Shown here: positions 9,860 to 20,349 of the stretch, piece by piece
How positions within the stretch are numbered: the stretch's first letter is position 1
Layout of the letters: every line of letters starts with the position of its first letter
Origin: Xestospongia bergquistia
Taxonomy: Eukaryota > Porifera > Demospongiae > Haplosclerida > Petrosiidae
Assembly: GCA_963965975.1 (NCBI GenBank)
Contig: OZ014411.1
Coordinates: forward strand, 19,186,446-19,250,445
Length of the DNA: 64,000 nt
Direction of reading: 5' to 3'
Position numbers and translations under genes: made by a program
Notes under the pieces: model-generated
Told to the model about the DNA's origin: nothing
Databases searched by the model: none
Seen by the model: the letters and a program-made list of their open reading frames with translations, nothing else

Positions 9860-10599
9860 CTTATCACCTGCAGGAAGAAAGTCACCAACAAGGTTGGAAA
9901 GGAGCAAGTCAACAACAAGGTTGGAAAGGATGGTTACATCCAAGGAGAAAACAAAAGAAAGAGAAGTCGTGGATGAGAAAGTGTAACAACACGAGTTGAA
10001 CATATGCATTATGTAATTGTGTTTCTTTATTTTCCCACACATGACTCAGTAGAAAGGTAGGCCTCAACTGTTCTTATTTATTGTTTAATGTCTTTTTCAT
10101 AGTTGGCCTATAAAAGATGCTGTAATTTCTCTTTATAATCAGTCTTTAAAAGAGTTTTTAGTCAGTTACAGTAGTAGAGTTGTTAAGAGGAGCATTAGAA
10201 GAGGTCATCCTACTCTTGACACTTTGAACCCACTGTCACTACCAGAAGTAGCCATGGTCATTATATTTAAGTATAACAATATATACATAGTAGTAATATA
10301 GCTTTTATGCATTTGATTTGTAGTATCAGTTATAAGGAGTTAACATCAAGCTGAAAAATTGTTCATGAAGTTGAGGCCAGCAGAGTCACATGTGACTAAA
10401 CTCCAGTAGGTCAAAGCAAATATGTTGACTTAAGCATTCCATTTTAAAAGAGCTACTGTAGACAGATCATCAAAAATGACGATGCACTGTAACTTTTAAA
10501 ACTTGGTTTCAAAATAGATATTACTCTAATTTTTTTACATTAGAAGATAAGGAGAAGGAATCATCAATACTAGAAACAGCCTCAACAGTTCTCATCTCA
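9860..10599. other. Unannotated spacer left of the TTF-type hAT element
   Basis: It holds two tandem, partly repeated CAACAAGGTTGGAAAGGA units at about 9889-9930, then AT-rich sequence. No gene is recognised. Confidence 0.45.
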
Positions 10600-10607
10600 G
10601 ATCCCTA

Positions 10608-13358
10608 CAGTGGCGTAGCTACAAGTCAAGTGTTGGGTGGGCCCAGTGTATTTAAAAATAGTGATTATGATTATTTAGATAAAATGTTATTTCAATGCCA
10701 GATAGTTACTGATATAAGAGAAATACAAAAATGATTGATCATGATAAGATTATTCATCTGTTGCCATCTTTGGCAATAAATGAGTCTATAATATGACTGT
10801 AATCAAGTGTTTTAGAAATGTCCTTTTCAATGGAAAGAATGGCAATGTGATTTAGTCTATCTTCTGTCATTGTTGACCTCAGGTAGGTTTTTATGTCCTT
10901 CAAAGTGGAAAATGATCTTTCACAAGAAGCAGTAGTGACGAATATGGTAAGTGATACTTGTAGTATTTTAATGACATTTGGAAATGCAGCCTTAAGTTTT
11001 GAGAGTTCTTCTAGAACTTCACTAATGGAGCTTTATGTCTTTTCATCTTTTTCTGATATTTTCAGGGTCTTCTTTGCCTGAGTGCATTCAGTAACGAGAA
11101 CATCATGAGCAACACTAAGACTATAGTGATTTATCAATGGCAATAATTCTGTTGGTTCCAAAAAAGATTCAGAACAAGGGTTACAACTTTGAACTGCTCT
11201 CATAATTTCCAGTGCTTCATCAGAGAATCTTCTACTAAGCTCATTCAAGATTGTGTCTAAAACAGGATAGTAAAAAGATGTCTTTAGGTGGTCACCACTG
11301 TTGTCATCAGCATCAGAACAAAAATTAATGCTTGGAGCATCAAGAAAAAATTCATTATCATCAAATTTTCTAGGGAGATTTCTGGTTTGCCTTGGTCTCT
11401 GTTCAACCTCATCAATTTTGTATACATTGGCTACATCCTTGCATATTTGTATATCTTAGCCCACTCTGAATCTGACCTAAAATCCTTCAAAGTGCTCTGT
11501 GTAGACTAACTAAGTTAGTTTCCTTTCCTATATCTAGCTCAATGCACTGCAACTGGTCAGATAAGCAATGTGCTGTCATTAGCAAGCGATCAAACACTAT
11601 CAAGTGTACAAGAAACTTGAAGTTTTTCACTTGTGACAGAAGACCACCAGCTTTGATTGCCTTCAGCTTATCAGACCCATTTTTAATATGATGTAGAGTC
11701 GCTAATATGGAGTTGAATGTCCTACAAATTGTATTTACAGATGACCATCGGCTAGTCCACCTAGTATCAGAAGACATACAAATTCATGAGTCTGTTGTGT
11801 GGGATGCAAGTCTTTCTGTTGTTCCAAATAGATTGCATGAGCTTTGCTAGTTGTGAGAAAAGCATACAAAGCCTCTAGAAGGATAAAAAAGTTGGTAGCA
11901 TCAGCATTAATCCTTGTGCTGTCCACAAGGACAAGATTTAGGCAATGTGCATAGCAGTGTATATACATGGCTTGTGGTGCTTCATTTTTAATGCACTGTT
12001 GAACTCCACAGCACTGCCCACTCATGACAGATGCTCCATCATATCCTTGGGACACTATAAATTTGTGATCAAGCCCAAATTTGCTTAAAGTGTCTAGGAT
12101 GTAAGCTGCCAGACTTTCAGCATTTTGTGATTTGGCTTCTACATATGTCAAAAACCTTTCATGCACTATACCAGTTTCAACATCAACATACCTTACAACT
12201 ACAGATAGTTGTTCATGACTACTAACATCTTTTGTTTCATCAGCTAAAATTGAATAGTAGCAAGCTTTTTTAACGGATGCACAGATTTTTTGTTGAACAA
12301 TTTCTCACATTATACATAAAAGAGTATTTTGAATCTGAGGTGACATGTACATGGCATTACAAGGCCCAATAGAAAGCCTTTCCTGAATAATTGGGTCATG
12401 CTTAGCAAGCACTGTTAGAATTTCAATAAAGTTTCCTCTGTTAGCTGATTCACTGGATTCATTGTGCCCACGCATAGCTATTTCCTGATGACAGCATAAC
12501 AATAAAACATCAATGAGTCCATACATATAATGGCGATTTTTGTGGATAAGTTCAGCACAAGAACTATGCAGTCGTTCTGGTATTCACTTTCTTTGTGAAG
12601 AGTTAATTGCTGATTGGTGCCAAATTAGCATGCTTTCTCTGTGTGAGATAGAATTGTTGTGCCTGGCCAAAGCACCTGTTATACCAGTACCATGCTTCCA
12701 ATCACAAAATCCAATTGATGTATAGGTAGGTTCAGGTCTACTCCCAACAAACAGCAGCTGAACCAAAAAATCTACATGCAAAACAGAAAGCTGCATCCTT
12801 TTCAATAGAATATTCCAACCAGCTATATTCCCTGTACCACTCGGGATTAAAGGATCTTTTCTTGCGTCCCATGATTGTTGATGGAAATGATATATTTGCA
12901 GGTTGAGTTGGAAAGGAGTCAGATGTTAGTGCGATATCACTTGGCAATGCTGTGAAAATTGAAGCAGAGGAGTTGGTGAAAACTGTAGTCAATGATGTGA
13001 CAGGGGTATGTGAGAACCTTGCATTATCATCACTAGATTCAAGTTCATTTCCACTACCAGTACTTGTGATGGTACTACTCATGATATACTTGTGCTTACA
13101 GCTTCAGTTTGATCATTAGAACATGTTTTTTTGGCTACATATTCAGGTTTGGAACAGAAGTAATTGAAAAGTGAGTTCTTTCATTTGGAAGCCATCTCAG
13201 CAAATATTGTCAGCTGCACTGACATGCACATTCATGTGGATGCAGGTCACACCTCTGAATAAACTAATTATTAAATTCTAATAATATTCACATTTTCAAT
13301 CATGAAAAATGACGGGTGGGCACAGGCCCACCTAGCTCCCCCCCTAACTACGCCACTG
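10608..13358 (-). mobile_element. hAT DNA transposon (TTF-type), complete ends, 8-bp target duplication
   Basis: The element begins CAGTGGCGTAGCTAC at 10608 and ends CTACGCCACTG at 13358. These are perfect 11-bp terminal inverted repeats. The eight bases on each side are identical (GATCCCTA at 10600-10607 and 13359-13366), the target duplication length typical of hAT. At 2,751 bp it contains a single transposase gene on the minus strand, now broken. The intact termini and duplication mean the boundaries are exact. Confidence 0.93.
10754..13082 (-). pseudogene. hAT transposase with TTF-type zinc finger, DUF4371 core and hATC domain
   Basis: In minus-strand order: a Ser/Thr-rich start at 13082; a TTF-type finger (RSFNPEWYREYSWLEYS, then FCFACRFF) near 12740-12850; a DUF4371-like RNase H core at 12166-11735 (VSQGYDGASVMSG, YIHCYAHCLNLVL); an SDTRW block at 11770; and the C-terminal dimerisation domain ending at 10754 (CERSFSTLKDIKTYLRST, SIEKDIS). 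Human ZMYM1-like proteins derive from related transposases. Several frame changes and stops lie between the blocks, so the copy is dead in spite of its intact ends. Confidence 0.85.
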
Positions 13359-13366
13359 GATCCCTA

Positions 13367-14759
13367 ACATCAATTCCTTTCTGAAAAACAACAGTTACCT
13401 GTAAATCATTAAACAGAGCACAGCATCATTATTAATAATAATTTTCAGCACTTTGTTACCAGACTTACACAGGAGAGAAATCCAGACATCATTTCTAAAT
13501 CCTGTGAAAGATATCAATTTGAAGGATATAAAAAATGATTATTGTGATCTGAGATTCAAAGTTATCATCAGAGTGATCTATTTTACCATGAGTATAATTC
13601 TAACTGACTCCCATACAGACCTTATTTCACTGCAAGTAATACATGAAAAGAAGAGAATAACTATTATTCACTAACTTTCACACCCTGTACCCACATTTCA
13701 AATATTTCTGACTTCAACACTGTAGTTCAGGTTGAATTAGAGTCAATTACACTAAAAAACAACAACAAGTAACCACATGGTTACATGTGTACTAATTCCA
13801 ATTATGGCTCATCACCCACATAATTATAAATATGACATCCACTCTGCAATAAGTATTGCATGATTACTGTTCTAGTATAAAATATATATACAACCTCCCA
13901 ATAACTACTTTTCTCAATGAGGGGTTATCCATGCCAAAATTTAACTTTGAAATACACTCTTTACTGTAAATTATCACTTTTTTAAAAAGACCCTTAAAGT
14001 TTGCAATACATGCTATACTCTAAATGATCACCCCCTTCTTAATTCATCACAGTTTCTTACTCTATTTACATCTGCGTTTCTCCTTTTCAAAATTAGATAT
14101 AGTTTCATGTATACTATATCAACTCGCCCAGCTATAAGAACACTACCAAATTTCAGTTTTAAATTATTATAAACTACATTAATTGCAGGTAAATCTTTCA
14201 AATATTTTTAAAAGGTACTGTATTGAAATGTTAATCATGTATGAACTGATGGCCATGTCTATTGGAGGCTTCATTGAAATTTATTTAGAACATAGTTAAA
14301 AAGAGCAAGGTATACACGAATGCCCTAATTAGAGAACATGAAAAGCAAGGACCAAACCTACTTTCAAGTTCATAATAATCATTTTCAGTTATAGAACAAT
14401 AGTTACTTGGACTACAATATGGTGACTATTTTCTGAGAAAGGAACAAATGGTGAAGACAAAACAAGTGTATATGACCATCTTCATCTGGGATTTGTGTAC
14501 TTTCCATGAAGTAATCAGCCTAAAAAAGACAATAGTACACTGACATTAAGAATTATTCTAAGATTATTTTGCTGTTGTTGAGTAAGGGACTGGATTCAAT
14601 ATTGTTAGCTTTCAAGACTGAAAAGTTGACAGGTCAGAAGCTATGGAACTGCCAGAAGGTTCAATCAGTCATACACAAATTAAGGTACTTACTACAGTCA
14701 GTGTATTTAGATATGGTTAATTTTATTGTTTGTTCTTGAAGTAACAATGTTATAAATTA
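13367..14759. other. Unannotated spacer
   Basis: AT-rich sequence with a small TTATTAATAATAAT patch near 13430. Short ORFs such as 13453-13674 match nothing I recognise. I see no gene or repeat boundary. Confidence 0.45.
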
Positions 14760-15066
14760 TTGATGGATCACTCCTGCGTTGTGCTAGTTGATTGATCTTA
14801 GCTCACTTGTAAATCTTGTTGTGTCCTTTGATGAACTGACGTTCAAACTTGTCCTCCACAGTCTCATGTTTTTCTTGTCTTTGACAGAGAGTCCAGATGA
14901 TGATATTGTCTGCCACATCCCCCATAGTTTAAATTAATGTATTAACTATCTTTCCTTGTCTTTCAATGCTAAATGTGAGGCTTGTCTAAATCTTTCAAAC
15001 TTTCTAACCCACTCATGTCTTTTTTCTGGTTTTGTCAAGCAAAAACATTCTAATGGTGAGATTTGG
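14760..15066 (-). pseudogene. Ty3/gypsy gag fragment
   Basis: Minus-strand translation gives PLECFCLTKPEKRHEWVRKF followed by RQAS, then after stops and a frameshift GDVADNIIIWTL, VEDKFERQFI and HNKIYK. Spacing and residues fit the N-terminal capsid-like region of gypsy Gag (a KPE..W..RFERFR block followed by a FDxHF block). It is short, multiply interrupted, and opposite in strand to the nearby LTR element, so it is a separate insertion. Confidence 0.55.
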
Positions 15067-15377
15067 TAAGTAACCATGGCACACATGGTCATTGGATCTT
15101 TTTCAATTCTGTTATTGAATCATGTTATGAATCCTTGACAAGGCTTATAAGATCTTAAAAATAATGCTAGCATTTTTCACTTGGGATGACTGTTACTGAA
15201 ATAATACTCACCTTCACAAAATGTCCGAAGACAGAAATGTTTGGTCTTGGGACTGTTATATTCATGAAAAAAATGGGTCAGTTGTCATATAAAATTTGGC
15301 CTATCCTGAAGAAATGGGGTCCAAAACTTTCAGTCCTCAGACTGAAATTTTTGTCCTATGTCTTCACATTTGATCAC

Positions 15378-15790
15378 TGTGACCGATGGTACGTTAGATG
15401 CCCAGCAGATGGATCAAGCTATTCAGGTATCACTCCTGTGATGAGTCAGCAATATGTGATGACAAACGGACCAATCAAAATACCCAAGAAACAGACCAAT
15501 CAAAATACGCAAGAAATAGACCAATCATAACAGGCCAGCCAGAGTACAAAAAGGGGCAGAGCCGATTTCGAAGAGAGACTCGAATTCAAGCAGAGAAGAG
15601 GGTGCTAACAGGAGAAACTGAAGTTAACTACTAAGTGCCGTTCACCTTATGCCCTATCTAACAGGACTCAAGTTAACAGTTACTATATTCTCTACCATTT
15701 TATTGTTGTACGCTACCATATTTGTTCACTATTAATGTTACTTTTGTTCTTTATACAAAGTCTTCCACTGAAAATAAGCGAGTTGCAACA
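15378..15790 (+). repeat. 5' LTR of the Gmr1-like element
   Basis: Begins TGTGACCGATGG and ends AGTTGCAACA. Strongly similar over its length to 19950-20344. It contains several CAATCA boxes (15470-15530) and a TACAAAAAGG motif near 15545, matching TATAAAAAGG in the other LTR, a likely TATA-type promoter for the element. Confidence 0.9.
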
Positions 15791-15796
15791 GTAATT

Positions 15797-15814
15797 TGGT
15801 GGCAGCTGTGGGAT
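15797..15814 (+). other. Candidate primer-binding site
   Basis: TGGTGGCAGCTGTGGGAT starts six bases after the 5' LTR. Reverse transcription of LTR elements is primed by a tRNA 3' end, whose CCA pairs with a leading TGG. The tRNA species was not identified. Confidence 0.6.
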
Positions 15815-15943
15815 ACCTTTGATACCAGTTGTGAGAAGTGAACTAAAGGCAACAAGAAGTGAAACTGTATTAGTAAATCCAGTTATCATTCCCAATTAAG
15901 ACGAACAGAGTCATTAGAGAATTTACCTAACTCAGCGAGAGAG

Positions 15944-16764
15944 ATGGAGCGAATGGCTGAGGTGATGGCACAGATGGCCGAGATGATAGGAATTAATCAA
16001 CAGATTAAGCAACAAATGATTAGAATGGCAGACAGACCCCAAGACGACCCTAGTCTCAATCCAAAGGTAAAACTCCAGCCTTGTAATGAAGGAGATGACA
16101 TGGAAACCTTTTTTTGAAACTTTTGAAGCCTAACAAAGTAGATGAAAGTTTATGGCAGACATACCCCGTAGGACTACTTACAGGAAAAGCAGCAGAAGCA
16201 TGCCAAGGAATAGACTACGATGAAGCGGACTATGCTTATTTAATGGAAAGACTACGGGACTACTTCAATGTGACTGAGGAAGACCAGCGAAGGAACGTTT
16301 GAAATCTGTGTTTGCGACCTGTGATGTCCCCTGAGAAATACATTGCTGAGAGTACAAAGTTAGTCAGGAGATGGTTAAAGCCAGAGGAAGGAGTTGAAAG
16401 AGTGTTTGACAAGATCTTACGAGAAGCATTAATTGATGGACTGCCAGCAGAGATGAGGCAGAGGATTGGAGAACATCGACCCCAGGAGGCAAAGGAACTA
16501 AAAGAATTGATCCATACCTATAGAACATACCATCATAAGGAATACCAATTCGACCAGACTAGGACCACAAGGAAGGACGACACCCGAGGAGGACGTCAAA
16601 CAAATACCGGTAGGAGACTGATGACGGAGAGGTCAGGGGGTCACCAACATCATGTGGTTAAGAAGCTGAAGTCAGAGATAACCTTCTTCAAATGTCACCA
16701 TAAGGAACACTATGCTGCAGAGAATCATTCATGCACCATTCGGAACCACAAACCAGAACCATAA
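15944..16764 (+). pseudogene. gag-like gene of the Gmr1-like element
   Basis: Starts at ATG 15944 after a purine-rich leader. An N-terminal helix with repeated AEMM-type motifs (MAEVMAQMAEMIG) precedes a capsid-like region (KAAEACQGIDYDEADYAYL, then REALIDGLPAEMRQRIG). The usual CCHC zinc knuckle near the end is degraded: FKCHHKEHYAAEN keeps only one Cys and the His. Stops or frameshifts near 16117 and 16303 break the frame. Gag would form the particle in which the RNA is copied. Confidence 0.75.
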
Positions 16765-16800
16765 TTTGATAGAAAAGGTCAAGTTAAGGGGGGACCAGTA

Positions 16801-17004
16801 GTGAAGATGAAAATAGACACGGAATGTGCTAGGACTACCATCCACACCAGTCTAATTCCTCCTGTATGCATCAAAGAGAGCATGATTGAGATGATAGCAG
16901 CTACTGGAGAAACTCATAATTATAAGTTGCCTGACTTAATTCTTACGATCAATGGTGAACGATATAATGTGGAAGCAGCTGTGGCTGAAAGGACCTACCA
17001 CTAG
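16801..17004 (+). pseudogene. Aspartic protease domain of the Gmr1-like element
   Basis: The stretch KMKIDTECARTTIH corresponds to the D-T-G active-site loop of retrotransposon proteases, with Gly changed to Glu. It is followed by typical short strands (IEMIAATGETHNY, DLILTINGERYNV). It sits directly after gag and before integrase, as expected for the first pol domain. The altered active-site triad and the stop at 17004 make it inactive. Confidence 0.65.
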
Positions 17005-17429
17005 TAAAATTCATTGTTGATTGACTGACGAAAGACCAGTTGGCAGCATACACAACCAAAGTGAACAGTGTTGAGGACACCAAAGGTGATGATAACCCAA
17101 CTAGCCCACCAGAGGATAACCTTGCTGTAATGACCAGAGGTCAGGCACTGACACAGATGGAGGCCGAGGAGCAAACCCAATGAGAAGAACAAGAGGCTCA
17201 GGGAAGACATACCCCGATTCAGGAGGAATGGTTGGGAGCAGACTTCGCGGACGACTTGTTTGAAGACTCACAATCAGAATGTGAACAGATGACATGAGCA
17301 CAAAAGAGAGAGAATGCTCAACATTATCTCAAAAAAGTGGCGGGGTTAATCATGACTGATATGGTAAAAGAATAGCAGGAAGATCTGGAGATCCAACGCT
17401 GAAAGAAGCAAGAAGATCCAACTAGAGTT

Positions 17430-18560
17430 ATAGAGAGAAACGGAATATTACTATGACAATGGAGTCCAAGAGCAGAACCACATCAAGTAATCGAGCAGCT
17501 AGTGTTGCCTAGAGGACAACGACAGCCAGTACTCAAACTAGCACATGATATGCCGATTGCAGGACATTTAGGAAAGGAAAGACGATCCGTCGGATATTGC
17601 AGTGATTTTACTGGCCTACAATTTACCACGACATTAGTGAACATTGCAAGAGATGCCCAGAGGGTCAACTAACCAAGCCAGTACGAGGTAGGAAGGCCCC
17701 ACTGATACAGTTGCCTATAATGGGAGAGCCATTTAAACGGATTGCAGTGAGACCTCTACCAAAGACAAAGCAAGGACACTGATACCTACTAGTTATTTGT
17801 GACTACACAACCAGATACCCAGAAGCCTACCCAATAAAGAAGTTGCACCTGTAGTCGTTACTGAACTCATTAACTTATTCTCAAGGCATGGAATACCAGA
17901 GGAGACCCTTACTGATCAAGGAACCAATTTTATAACAGGAATTATACAAGGCAATCAGAGTAAAATCCATCAAGACATCCCCATACCATCTTCAGACAGA
18001 TGAGTTGATTGAACAGTTCTACCAAACCCTGAAACAGATGACGCAACGACTTATTAAAGGAGAAGGTCGAGAGTGGAACAAACTGATGCCTTTTGTGCTG
18101 TTTGCCTACAGGGAAGTACCACAGGCATCCACAGGACTTTCACCATTTGAACTTATTTATGGACAAGATGTTCAAGGACCATTGGATGTATTTTAAAAGG
18201 AAAATGGATACAACCTATGCAGAGGACGATGATATAATAAACACTATGTGAATAAAGTTCATGAACGGCTAAAGACAGCTAAGGAGATTGTATATGAGAA
18301 CATGACTAAGGCTCGGAAAAAGCAGAAAAAAATGGTATGATCAGAAAGCCCAAGAGCTGTATCTTTTGAGAAGGAGATCGAGTTATGGTTTTACTACTGA
18401 CCCTGCCAGAGAAACTGCTAGCCAAGTGGAGAGGACCATATGAAATCACCAAGAAGGTTGGGAAGGTTAACTATGAAATATAACTTACTGATGGACGAAT
18501 CAGAAGAAAATCTTTCACGTCAACATGCTGAAACCATGGAAGGAAGCAGCAGAGTCATTT
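17430..18560 (+). pseudogene. Gypsy-like integrase placed before RT
   Basis: Readable blocks across frames are an HHCC-like start (LAHDMPIAGHLGKE, later CPEGQLTKPVRG), the catalytic core with CDYTTRYPEAYP (first Asp), ETLTDQGTNF (second Asp) and a LIEQFYQTLKQM block holding the Glu, then FAYREVPQASTGLSPFELIY and a C-terminal basic region with YEITKKVGKVNYEI-like residues. This is the gypsy integrase pattern, not copia. Multiple stops and shifts interrupt it. Its position upstream of reverse transcriptase is the notable point. Confidence 0.8.
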
Positions 18561-18599
18561 TTGAATGTTATTGAGGATGAAGAGGAAGAGATAACCCAG

Positions 18600-19925
18600 T
18601 AGCAACAGGAAGTATATAAAGTTCAATATGGTACAGACTTAACGATAGAGCAGAGGGATCAACTACAGAAGATGCTAAAAGAATTTCTGGAACTAATTAC
18701 CAAAGAGCCAGGGAAGACGACAAAAGTAAAACATCGAATATTGACAAACGATCAACTGCTGATACCTTACAGGATACCACCTGCTCTAAGAGAATGGTAA
18801 TTGTGAGGAAAAAGATGGAAGCAATCGCATATGTGGAATATCGAAAGTTGAATGTAGCTACTAAATTTGACGCCTACCGCATGCATCGGATTGACGAACT
18901 ACTAGACAATATCGGACAGTCTAAATACTTGACTATGTTGGACTTAGCAAAGGGGTACTGGCAAGTACCAAAGGCCGAGAAGGACAAAGGGAAAACAACA
19001 TTTTCAAGTCCATTGGGGCTACTACAATTAACAACTATGCCATTTGGACTGAGTGGGGCACCGGCTACGTTCCAATGACTTATGCACCAAGTACTCAGAG
19101 GAACAGAAGCCTACACAGGAGTCTACCTGGACAACATTATCATCTACGGAGACCCCTAGGACCAACATCTGGAGAATATACGAAATGTATTTGCAACAAG
19201 CTGGACTGACCATCAAGCTTAAGAAATGCAGTTTTGGTGACAGTGAATGCATCTACTTGGGACACCAGACTGGAAAAGGAGGAGTCTGACCTGAAGCTAC
19301 AAAAGTACAAGCAATCAATGATATGCTCAGACCCAGAACAAAGAAGGAAGTATGAAGCTTCTTAGGAATGATTGGGTATTATAGACGATTTATCAGGGAT
19401 TTTGCTACGAAAGCAGAACCACTTACCCAATTGACTAAGAAAGGAGAGCCGGAGAACTTAATTGGACTACCATTGAGGACGAAGCATTTGAGACCCTCAA
19501 ACAGGACCTTAGCAGCTCAGTGATGCTAAGAACCCAGACTTTACAGCAACTTTTCAGCTACAGACAAATACTTCCAACGTAGGAGTTGGTGCTGTACTGA
19601 GTCAAGGAGGATGCCAAGATCAGCCCATAGCCTACTTTAGTTGAAAATTGTTGGAATGTGAAAAGAAATATTCTACCATCGAGAAGGAATGCTTAGCAAT
19701 ACTGTTGGGAATTAAAGCATTTGCTACCTACTTACTAGGAAAACCTTTCTTACTACAGACAGACAACCGTGCACTTACCTGGTTGATGACTTTAAAAGAT
19801 AAGAATGCAAGACTGACTAGGTGGAGTTTAGCGTTACAAACATACACATTTGAAAACCAACATAGGAAAGGATGAGATAACACAAATGCCGATGTGCTGT
19901 CACGATTACCTCAAGAACCATGCTT
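18600..19925 (+). pseudogene. Reverse transcriptase and RNase H of the Gmr1-like element
   Basis: Plus-strand blocks follow the gypsy RT order: MLDLAKGYWQVP (18935-18970), TTMPFGLSGAPATFQ (19030-19075), then the catalytic YLDN (19127-19138, normally YxDD) and IIIYGDP. RNase H follows with VGAVLSQGG, AYFS, a KEYSTIEKECLA-like block and LQTDNRALTWL (19756-19788), ending NADVLSRLPQE. The Asp-to-Asn change in YLDN and several stops make this copy inactive. RT plus RNase H would turn element RNA into DNA. Confidence 0.88.
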
Positions 19926-19931
19926 CGCACT

Positions 19932-19949
19932 AAAGAAGGAGGGGAGTAA
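19932..19949 (+). other. Polypurine tract
   Basis: AAAGAAGGAGGGGAGTAA lies immediately before the 3' LTR. Such a purine run resists RNase H and primes plus-strand synthesis. Its position is as expected. Confidence 0.8.
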
Positions 19950-20344
19950 TGTGACCGACAGTATGATAGATGCCCAGCAGATGGATCAAGATATTCAGGT
20001 TGACCTAGCGGATCATTCCCGTGATGAGTCAGCAATATGTGATGAAAAATGGACCAATCAAAATACACAAGAAATGGACCAATCATAATAGGCCAGTCAG
20101 AGTATAAAAAGGGGCAGAGGCGATTGCAAAGAGAGACTCGAATTCAAGCAGAGAGAGGGTACTAACAGGAGAAGTTAACTACTAAGTGCCGATCACCTTA
20201 AGCCCTATCTAACAGGACTCAAGTGAACACTCACTATATTCTCTACCATTTTATTGTTATTGTACACTACCATATTTGTTCACTATTAAAGTTACTTTTG
20301 TTCTTTACACAAAGTATTACACTGACAATAAGCAAGTTGTGACA
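19950..20344 (+). repeat. 3' LTR of the Gmr1-like element
   Basis: Begins TGTGACCGACAG and ends AGTTGTGACA, followed by the ATCAC target duplication. It differs from the 5' LTR by scattered substitutions and small indels, including shorter GGAGAA and AAGTTAAC spacing near 20180, so the insertion is not very recent. TATAAAAAGG near 20102 is a clear TATA-type box, and the polyadenylation region is probably in the downstream half. Confidence 0.9.
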
Positions 20345-20349
20345 ATCAC

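Larger units (their letters stand above)
15378..20344 (+). mobile_element. Ty3/gypsy-type LTR retrotransposon with integrase upstream of reverse transcriptase (Gmr1-like order)
   Basis: LTRs of 413 and 395 bp bound the element, each starting TG and ending CA. The five bases ATCAC are duplicated at 15373-15377 and 20345-20349. Internal landmarks in order are primer-binding site, gag, protease, integrase, reverse transcriptase with RNase H, and polypurine tract. Standard gypsy elements place integrase last; here it precedes RT while both domains look gypsy-like. That order is known for Gmr1-type elements, first described in deuterostomes. Many in-frame stops show this copy cannot move by itself. 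Confidence 0.9.
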
